Below are positions 1 through 5,370 of a DNA stretch of 7,192 nt, piece after piece (the stretch's first letter is position 1; each line of letters begins with the position of its first letter). Under the pieces are notes generated by a model that saw nothing but the letters and a program-made list of their open reading frames with translations, was not told the origin of the DNA and ran no database searches. This stretch comes from Prevotellaceae bacterium UBA1746 (GTDB taxonomy: Bacteria > Bacteroidota > Bacteroidia > Bacteroidales > Bacteroidaceae), in the NCBI GenBank assembly GCA_002314875.1, contig DCHS01000055.1:1-7192 (forward strand), in the 5' to 3' direction. A program made the position numbers and the translations under genes.

Positions 1-2
1 AG

Positions 3-2615
3 GCAACCTATAGCGGTACGGATGTCTATGATGTCGGTGGTATTGTTGGCTCGGCAGAAGGCATTTTCCTATATAACAGCTATGCTGCTGGTACGATGAC
101 ATGGCCTAATCATACTCCCGGTATGCTTCTCGGTACTGCTAATGGTATGGCAGAATGTGGCAGTTCTTACTATCTCGAAGGAACTTCTCCTTACTGTAAG
201 AAACCAAGAGACTTCAAAGCGAATACCGTTACTGCCAGTGAATTAGCAAATGGTAGTTTTGCATATCGTCTTCAGTGTACCAACAGCAACAATGTCTGGG
301 GTCAGGATCTTGCTAACCAAAAGGCTTATCCCGTTCCCGGTGCGCCCCGCGTATATCCTTCAGAATCAAGGTGCGACGGTCAGATTTCTGCAAATGTAAC
401 CTATTCCAATACTCCGGGTATTGTCTCTGATCACAACATGGTCAACGGCATTTGTACCGTTTGTGGTGAGGCAGATCTTAATATCATCGTTCCTGCCAGT
501 GGTTCCATCAGCAGAACAATCATCGACAATAACACCTACACTCTCCTCGATGATGGCGGTGCAGAGGGCAACTATAGCAACAATGCCAAGGGTACTGTTC
601 ACCTTACTGCTCCTGAAGGTAAGGCACTTCGTTTTGACGGTCAGTTCTATGGTGACAGCAACGATGTCCTGACCATTGGTGGTGAGTCCTTTACTCCCTC
701 ACCCAATGGCAAACGCGTTCTGTGTCTGGCTACTAATACCAAGACTGACGTTAAGTTTGTCTCTGACAGTAGCGAAAATGGCCAGGGCTTTAACATCAAG
801 GTTGAGCCTATAATCTTCTTGACGAACATTACCGCTGAGGTTACTCCCAACGAAGATGGTAAAACGAGCAATGTTACGTTCAAATACGATAATGTCTATG
901 CCCTTTGGGAGAGTTACGTTATCATCGAAAGAGATAAGAACGGGGACGACCAGATTCTGGCCGAAATTACTGATGAACTTAATACAAACAGTGTTACTCT
1001 CGAGGGGGTTTCCCAAGGTAAACACTCCTACCTTATCAGTACTTATTTCAGAAACTCTGGATTCTATCTTCCTGTTGACGCAACCCTCCATGTTCACAAC
1101 TTCGTCGATGGTCTCTGTGTTGATTGCGGTGCTTGTGAAGCCTTTATTACCACTGGCAATCATGATTTCGTAGATAATGAAGCTGGCAGCCACTACTGCC
1201 GTTTCTGCCAGGCTCGTCCTGAGGTCTTCATCTTGAAATATGTAAACGAAAACATTGAACTCGAGGAGGGCTTTATGAAGAGACTGACCGTTGAAGGTGT
1301 TGCTGAAAGCGAGCAGCCCCTGAGTCTGTACGCTGTTGATAGCGAAGATGAAAGTACTACTTTCTATTATCCCGTCGATGCTGACGTTCATGCTCCTTTT
1401 GCAAAGACTGCTCTTGCTGACAATGGCATGCATGGTATGTATATTGTAAATGGTGACTATGAAGTTACCGTAAACCATGAAGGTAACCTTGTATATCTGA
1501 CCATTAACGAACATAAGGTTGCAAAGGGTGACTTCAACGACAATGGCCAGGTAAGTTCTTATGACCTTGTTGAATTGATTCATTCTTTCAACAGCGGTGA
1601 CCTCAAGTACGATATGGACGGCGACGGCGATGTTGACCAAAAAGATGCTGACCGCGTGGTTGCTATCATTCTCGAAAATCCCAGATATGGTTACGGTGAG
1701 GGCTTCCTGGCAACGAAGGTTGACTTCCAGGATGCTGATCTTCCCTTCCAGTTCTGGCATGCTAATGACAATATCGCCATTGTTTCCAACGGCGTATATA
1801 CCTCATACTCATTTGCTGGCAGTAACAACGCCAGTGCTACGGGCTTCTATCCGACCAACGATTATGCTCCCGACACCTACCTTGCCGTTTCTCCCTACCA
1901 GGAAACCTATACCGTAGAAACGGGCTCTGGTTCAAGTGGCAGCGTGCTGACGGATGAGGATTTGATGGCCCTGAGACAAGCTATGATGCTGAGTCAAGAG
2001 GATTATTATAACGGTTTGATGATACTAGAGAGTTATTGTGATCAGATCTATGAACAGGATCCGGAGCATGGCTTTGAAAGAGCGAATATGCTTTTCGCGG
2101 CCTATGATGAGTACTATCGGTCTGGCGAAATGCCCGACCTTAATGGTGGTGGTTCCTCTTCTCAGACCTATCCCACCTATTCCGACGGTACTATCCAGGG
2201 CTACAAGATTCCTACTACCCAGAATATCAACGCTGAAGGCTATGATCCTGCTGCCTGCATCATGTTGGCAGAGGGCAATGACAACAAGGACCTTCAGTTC
2301 AAGGCTGTTGTGAGCTACATCAAGGTGAACATCACCAGTTCGGATGTGACTTCTTTCCGCCTCACGGCTCAGGAAGGTTATCCCATCTCCGGAGCTATTG
2401 ACATAAGTATGTACGAAGGCACTCCTTGTCTGGAGCTTCATGAAGGTTTAGAGACCTTCGAGTACGTTGATGTCAACATCACTGCTGGTACAAAGGTGGT
2501 CTATGTGGCTGTCATGCAAAACCCGATGAACTTCAGTATCTCCGGCAATGGCAGACAAGAAGATTACGATGCTGTCTCCCTCGCTCCCGGCCAGGTTGCC
2601 GAAGTAACCTTTTAA
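3..2615 (+). CDS. Modular surface protein, 5' truncated: GLUG / CUB-like / dockerin / fimbrillin-like
   Basis: The frame is open to the left edge; the ATG at 96 is internal, because GLUG-type sequence (GGIVGSAEG at about 36-62) lies before it. In order: the end of a GLUG array with its usual closing segment (SELANGSFAYRLQ, then WGQ and YPVPG, to about 360); a His/CxxC knuckle at 432-467; a CUB-like domain at about 489-812 (LLDDGG, GNYSNN, LTAPEG, SDSSENGQGF); an Fn3-like stretch at about 816-1090; two more CxxC knuckles at 1095-1127 and 1161-1208; an unassigned beta-rich region to 1520; a dockerin-type pair of calcium loops at 1530-1565 and 1611-1646, each starting and ending in Asp; and a fimbrillin-like domain from about 1740 to the end, split by a helical insert at 1947-2141. 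The likely role is extracellular adhesion or scaffolding. No catalytic motif is visible. The signal peptide must lie outside the window. The frame and modular architecture are clear, while the exact function is not. Confidence 0.9.
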   Translation, partial: ATYSGTDVYDVGGIVGSAEGIFLYNSYAAGTMTWPNHTPGMLLGTANGMAECGSSYYLEGTSPYCKKPRDFKANTVTASELANGSFAYRLQCTNSNNVWGQDLANQKAYPVPGAPRVYPSESRCDGQISANVTYSNTPGIVSDHNMVNGICTVCGEADLNIIVPASGSISRTIIDNNTYTLLDDGGAEGNYSNNAKGTVHLTAPEGKALRFDGQFYGDSNDVLTIGGESFTPSPNGKRVLCLATNTKTDVKFVSDSSENGQGFNIKVEPIIFLTNITAEVTPNEDGKTSNVTFKYDNVYALWESYVIIERDKNGDDQILAEITDELNTNSVTLEGVSQGKHSYLISTYFRNSGFYLPVDATLHVHNFVDGLCVDCGACEAFITTGNHDFVDNEAGSHYCRFCQARPEVFILKYVNENIELEEGFMKRLTVEGVAESEQPLSLYAVDSEDESTTFYYPVDADVHAPFAKTALADNGMHGMYIVNGDYEVTVNHEGNLVYLTINEHKVAKGDFNDNGQVSSYDLVELIHSFNSGDLKYDMDGDGDVDQKDADRVVAIILENPRYGYGEGFLATKVDFQDADLPFQFWHANDNIAIVSNGVYTSYSFAGSNNASATGFYPTNDYAPDTYLAVSPYQETYTVETGSGSSGSVLTDEDLMALRQAMMLSQEDYYNGLMILESYCDQIYEQDPEHGFERANMLFAAYDEYYRSGEMPDLNGGGSSSQTYPTYSDGTIQGYKIPTTQNINAEGYDPAACIMLAEGNDNKDLQFKAVVSYIKVNITSSDVTSFRLTAQEGYPISGAIDISMYEGTPCLELHEGLETFEYVDVNITAGTKVVYVAVMQNPMNFSISGNGRQEDYDAVSLAPGQVAEVTF

Positions 2616-2634
2616 CGTGGGTGACATAAAATGA

Positions 2635-2672
2635 AACCAGCCCCTCGGAACATGTATTCCGAGGGGCTGGTT
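2635..2672 (+). terminator. 16-bp perfect hairpin after the surface protein gene
   Basis: The arms 2635-2650 and 2657-2672 are perfectly complementary around a six-base loop (CATGTA). The hairpin starts 19 bases after the stop codon at 2615, the usual place for an intrinsic terminator. The U-tract on the + strand is poor (TTCGTTATG). On the opposite strand the stem is followed by a T-rich stretch (TTCATTTTAT). The hairpin is certain; termination, or the alternative of an mRNA 3'-end stabiliser, is inferred. Confidence 0.7.
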
Positions 2673-2681
2673 CGTTATGAG

Positions 2682-2726
2682 CCGGAGGGTCCGGGTTGTC
2701 CGGTGGTTCCGGTCGCTCCGGTTTTT
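2682..2726 (+). repeat. Five CCGG motifs at an exact 9-bp period, ending in a T-run
   Basis: CCGG occurs at 2682, 2691, 2700, 2709 and 2718, always nine bases apart; the last four units fit NNNTCCGGT approximately. CCGG is self-complementary, so the units can pair with each other. The outermost pairing is CCGGAG (2682-2687) with CTCCGG (2716-2721), directly followed by TTTTT (2722-2726), so the array may act as a second terminator. The periodicity is seen directly; the role is inferred. Confidence 0.6.
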
Positions 2727-2735
2727 GAGCTTTTT

Positions 2736-2767
2736 CTTGTTTATCTCGGTGTTTTATCGTAAATTTG
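2736..2767 (+). promoter_or_regulatory. Bacteroidetes-type promoter for the dcp-like gene
   Basis: TAAATTTG at 2760-2767 matches the Bacteroidetes -7 consensus TAnnTTTG exactly. CTTG at 2736-2739 is a three-of-four match to the -33 element TTTG, with a 20-base spacer, which is in the normal range. The ATG at 2800 is 32 bases beyond the -7 element, giving a short leader. The promoter implies that the peptidase gene is transcribed independently of the gene upstream. Confidence 0.7.
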
Positions 2768-2799
2768 CGCCCGAAATTATTCAAAACTAGGAAATTACC

Positions 2800-4947
2800 A
2801 TGAAACTATTGTACATGAGCGCGATCATAGCAGCGTCGGCTGCGGTCGCTGGCTGTAAGTCCGTCGAGATGATGGACCAGATATCTTCCGCTGATCTTCA
2901 GCAGAAAAATCACAAGAATGCTCTCCTCGAAAAATCCACTAACAAACACGGCGTGGAGTCCTTCGAAAGTCTTACCGTGAACGACTACCGCGAGGCCATC
3001 GTCCGCGGTATTGAGGAACAAAAGGCTGAACTTCAGGCTATTATCAAGAACCCTGAAGCCCCCACCTTCGAGAATACCGTTGCCGCCCTTGACCAGAGCG
3101 GTAAGGCCCTAGACCGTGCATCCAGCACTTTCTACCCCCTGACGAGCAGTAACTCCACCGCTGAGTACCGCGACCTTTCCAAGGAGGTTCAGCCTTTGCT
3201 GTCCGCCCATTCCGATGATATCTTTATGAATGATGAGCTCTTCCAGCGCGTGAAGAAGGTTTACGACGATGCGAGCAGCGCTGAACTCACCCACGAACAG
3301 CAGAAGGTCCTCGAGAAGATTTACAAGCAGTTCGAGCGTAACGGTGCTAATCTCAACGATGCTGACAAAGAGAAGCTCCGCGAGTTGAACCAGAAGATTT
3401 CCGGTCTCCAGCTTCAGTTTAGCAACAATCTTCTCCACGAGACCAACAACACCTTCGTTACCGTTGACAACGTGAAGGACCTCGAGGGGCTTTCTGAGGC
3501 TGACATCCAGCGTGCCGCTGCCATGGCGAAGGAGCAGGGTCAGGAAGGCAAGTATATGTTCAATATGCAGCGCGCCAGCTGCAATCCCGTTCTTCAGTAC
3601 TGCAAGAACCGCGAACTCCGCCGCCAGGTTTACAATGCTTACTGCAACCGCGGTAATGCCGGTAACGAATACGACAACAAGGCCATCTGTGCCGAACTCG
3701 TCCAGCTCCGTCTCGACCGTGCCCGTCTCATGGGCTTCAAGAACTGTGCCTCACAGATCCTCGATACCCGTATGGCAAAGACTCCCGAGGCTGTTTACAA
3801 TCTCCTCGACCAGATCTGGACGCCCGCTGTTGCCAAGGCCAACGAGGAACTCGCCGATATCCGCGAGGAAATGAAGAAGGACGGTCTCGACTGCGAACCC
3901 GAAGGTTGGGACTACCGCTACTATCTCGAGCGCGCCCGTACCAACAAGTTCCAGTTCGATGAGCGCGAACTTTCTGAATATCTTGAAATTAACAATGTCC
4001 TCAAAGGCGTATTCTATACCGCCAACCGTCTCTATGGTGTAACCTTCAAGGATGTTACCGCTGAACTTCCCGCTTACGATGCTACCGCCAACGCATGGGA
4101 GGTTTACGACCGCGATTCAACCCTCCTCGCCGTGTTCTACAGCGACTATTATCCCCGCGACGGCAAGCGTGCCGGTGCATGGTGTACCTCATTCCGTGGC
4201 CAGAGCTACGAAGATGGCAAACGTGTTGAACCCGTAGTGGTCAATGTCTGCAGCATGACGCCTCCCAGTGCGGACCGTCCTGCTCTCCAGACCGTTGACA
4301 ATGTGACGACGATGTTCCACGAGTTCGGCCATGCCCTCCATGCCTTTATGCGCGATGTTCATTATGAAAATGTTTCCAGCGTGGAGCGTGACTTCGTTGA
4401 ACTTCCTTCTCAGATCAACGAGCACTGGGCCTTCGAACCCGAGGTTCTCGATGTTTATGCCAAGCACTACAAGACGGGGGCTGCTCTCCCCAAGGCGCTC
4501 CTCGACAAATATGAGGCTTGCAGCCAGTACGGCCAAGGTTTTGCAACCGTAGAATATCTCGCTGCTTCTCTCGTCGATATGGATCTCCATGTTCTTGAGA
4601 GCATCCCCGAAAATTTCAACGTGATGAGCTACGAAGAGCAGAAGCTCGCTGAGCGCGGCATTCCCCGCCAGATCCAGCCCCGTTACCGTGTGACGAATTT
4701 CTCTCACACCATGGGAGGCGGCTATACCGCTGGTTATTACAGCTATATCTGGGCTGAGGTTCTCGATGCTGATGGTTTTGAAGCCTTCAAGGAGACGGGT
4801 GACATCTTCAACCAGGAAGTTGCCGGCAAGTTCCGCCGCTATGTCCTCACCCCCGGTGGTATCGACGATGGTATGACGATGTACCGCAACTTCAGAGGCT
4901 CAGAACCCAAGATTGATGCACTCCTCAAAAACCGAGGACTGAAATAA
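2800..4947 (+). CDS. dcp: Peptidyl-dipeptidase Dcp-like, M3 family metallopeptidase, lipoprotein
   Basis: The product is 715 residues and probably removes dipeptides from the C-termini of peptides (M3 family, Dcp type). The zinc site is H507-E508-F509-G510-H511 with E534 in FVELPSQ as the third ligand. The family substrate-binding segment follows at about 636-653 (HTMGGGYTAGYYSY, then IWAEVLDADGF). The N-terminal helical region carries the Dcp-typical NPEAPTFENTVAALD and HSDDIFMND segments. The ATG at 2800 is chosen because it gives a lipoprotein signal ending AVAGC, with lipid Cys19, so the enzyme should be membrane-anchored and face the periplasm or outside, unlike cytoplasmic E. coli Dcp (about 680 residues). 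All catalytic residues are present and the frame is intact. The loop between HEFGH and the Glu ligand is two residues shorter than in the Dcp and thimet oligopeptidase sequences I remember. The gene has its own promoter. Another M3 oligopeptidase subtype is possible but less likely. Confidence 0.93.
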   Translation: MKLLYMSAIIAASAAVAGCKSVEMMDQISSADLQQKNHKNALLEKSTNKHGVESFESLTVNDYREAIVRGIEEQKAELQAIIKNPEAPTFENTVAALDQSGKALDRASSTFYPLTSSNSTAEYRDLSKEVQPLLSAHSDDIFMNDELFQRVKKVYDDASSAELTHEQQKVLEKIYKQFERNGANLNDADKEKLRELNQKISGLQLQFSNNLLHETNNTFVTVDNVKDLEGLSEADIQRAAAMAKEQGQEGKYMFNMQRASCNPVLQYCKNRELRRQVYNAYCNRGNAGNEYDNKAICAELVQLRLDRARLMGFKNCASQILDTRMAKTPEAVYNLLDQIWTPAVAKANEELADIREEMKKDGLDCEPEGWDYRYYLERARTNKFQFDERELSEYLEINNVLKGVFYTANRLYGVTFKDVTAELPAYDATANAWEVYDRDSTLLAVFYSDYYPRDGKRAGAWCTSFRGQSYEDGKRVEPVVVNVCSMTPPSADRPALQTVDNVTTMFHEFGHALHAFMRDVHYENVSSVERDFVELPSQINEHWAFEPEVLDVYAKHYKTGAALPKALLDKYEACSQYGQGFATVEYLAASLVDMDLHVLESIPENFNVMSYEEQKLAERGIPRQIQPRYRVTNFSHTMGGGYTAGYYSYIWAEVLDADGFEAFKETGDIFNQEVAGKFRRYVLTPGGIDDGMTMYRNFRGSEPKIDALLKNRGLK

Positions 4948-5115
4948 AACAAAACGATTTTAGGGAATTTTAATTGAATAAAACATTTTAAGAGAATATA
5001 ATGGAATAAAACATTTAAAACAAATAAAACTTTTTTTACTTATTCAAAGATGAGCAGCAAGAAGATGAGTCCTCATGCGCCAGCCTTGTTTTATAAGTTT
5101 TATATGTTTTATTCC
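4943..5115. repeat. AT-rich direct and inverted repeats with a 9-bp period
   Basis: AATAAAAC occurs at 4943, 4977, 5005 and 5023; the 13-mer GAATAAAACATTT is repeated exactly at 4976-4988 and 5004-5016. The segment 5003-5030 is the inverted, nearly perfect copy (three mismatches) of 5088-5115 across a 57-base spacer. Each arm consists of three 9-base units: roughly NNATAAAAC in the left arm from 5004 and GTTTTATNN in the right arm from 5088. The region between the peptidase gene and the small gene otherwise holds no gene I can support. The repeats could form a terminator hairpin for the peptidase mRNA or be protein-binding sites; the sequence alone does not decide this. Confidence 0.65.
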
Positions 5116-5116
5116 T

Positions 5117-5124
5117 TATATTTA
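5117..5124 (+). promoter_or_regulatory. Weak candidate -7 element for the small gene and lipoprotein
   Basis: TATATTTA matches TAnnTTTG at seven of eight positions. It ends 33 bases before the ATG at 5158, almost the same distance as the well-matched -7 element of the peptidase gene (32 bases). No convincing TTTG lies at the expected -33 distance, so the call is tentative. Confidence 0.3.
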
Positions 5125-5157
5125 GAAAAAATACTTCGACGTTTTTTTAGATTGATA

Positions 5158-5370
5158 ATGAAGAGAAAGTTTTATTCTGCACCGCGGTGCAGGTTGATTG
5201 CCCTCAGGCACGAGGGTGCGATGATGACCTATTCGCTCCAGCTCAATAAGGCGAACACCGAAGAGCGAGCTGTGTACCACAAGACAGATTTTGCATCCCC
5301 CTTCACCCTGGAAAATTTTGGTGAAGAGCAGGGTGAATGGTCGAACAAAAGTGAAGGAGGAATTTGGTAA
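5158..5370 (+). CDS. Small 70-residue protein coupled to the downstream lipoprotein
   Basis: The product begins MKRKFYSAPRCRLIALRHEG, continues with MMTYSL, and ends SNKSEGGIW. It has no signal peptide or membrane segment. The outline (basic start, an aromatic-x-x-Pro motif near residue 9, a short hydrophobic stretch, MM-x-x-SL, an acidic/aromatic tail, SNK and a terminal Trp) resembles short uncharacterised proteins I recall from Prevotella genomes, often before fimbrillin-like genes; this is memory, not a search. Its TAA (5368-5370) overlaps the next ATG by one base, which suggests translational coupling. The start at 5158 is preferred over the in-frame ATG at 5050 because the longer version would read through the AT-rich inverted repeat. 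ATGs at 5221 and 5224 would give a 49- or 48-residue form. Function unknown. It could act as a leader ORF rather than as a stable protein. Confidence 0.6.
   Translation: MKRKFYSAPRCRLIALRHEGAMMTYSLQLNKANTEERAVYHKTDFASPFTLENFGEEQGEWSNKSEGGIW
5177..5192. repeat. 16-bp perfect palindrome inside the small gene
   Basis: CTGCACCGCGGTGCAG is its own reverse complement. Its left half, GCACC (5179-5183), can pair with GGTGC at 5186-5190 or with GGTGC at 5215-5219. A separate small hairpin, CCCTC (5201-5205) with GAGGG (5212-5216), overlaps the second partner, so the pairings exclude each other. It may be a dyad binding site or an RNA switch in the leader of the lipoprotein gene. Because it is also coding, chance cannot be excluded. 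Confidence 0.45.
5301..5337 (+). promoter_or_regulatory. Two competing hairpins just upstream of the lipoprotein start
   Basis: The segment CTTCACCCTG (5301-5310) can pair over seven bases with GGTGAAG (5320-5326) or over nine bases with CAGGGTGAA (5329-5337). The two cannot form together. They end 16 or more bases before the AAGGAGG ribosome binding site and lie inside the small coding sequence, so ribosomes translating it would melt them. This suggests translational coupling or attenuation; regulation itself is inferred. Confidence 0.4.
5354..5360 (+). promoter_or_regulatory. Strong Shine-Dalgarno AAGGAGG for the lipoprotein
   Basis: AAGGAGG is followed by a nine-base spacer and the ATG at 5370. 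Such a complete Shine-Dalgarno sequence is unusual in Bacteroidetes, where most genes have AT-rich leaders; the other two starts in this window (2800, 5158) lack one. It fixes the start of the lipoprotein and fits re-initiation after the small gene. Confidence 0.75.

Noticed and set aside
699..1760. 353-codon open frame on the minus strand opposite the surface protein gene
   Set aside because: The plus-strand frame has clear domain homology throughout. The antisense translation has no recognisable motif and is explained by codon bias of the real gene.
2380..2615. Possible type IX secretion sorting domain at the C-terminus of the surface protein
   Set aside because: The final residues complete a fimbrillin-like beta domain, and I see no typical sorting-domain end.
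2533..2784. Minus-strand frame with a Pro-x-x repeat
   Set aside because: The repeat is the translation of the 9-bp CCGG array and the frame overlaps the terminator, promoter and end of the upstream gene.
2677..2790. Short plus-strand frame beginning MSRRVRVV with a hydrophobic Phe-rich middle, like a small membrane peptide
   Set aside because: It spans the CCGG array and the promoter of the next gene, its Arg spacing comes from the 9-bp repeat, and it has no ribosome binding site. A second frame from 2652 to 2762 is rejected for the same reasons.
4189..4707. 172-codon minus-strand frame within the peptidase gene
   Set aside because: It is a shadow of the M3 catalytic domain, whose zinc-site residues are in the + frame.
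4943..5115. CRISPR array or IS ends in the repeat-rich intergenic region
   Set aside because: Repeat units are only 8-13 bases, irregularly spaced or phased at 9 bp, with no transposase or cas gene nearby.
5050..5157. Longer start for the small gene
   Set aside because: The extra 36 codons cover half of the AT-rich inverted repeat and a promoter-like element; composition is unlike the rest of the gene.
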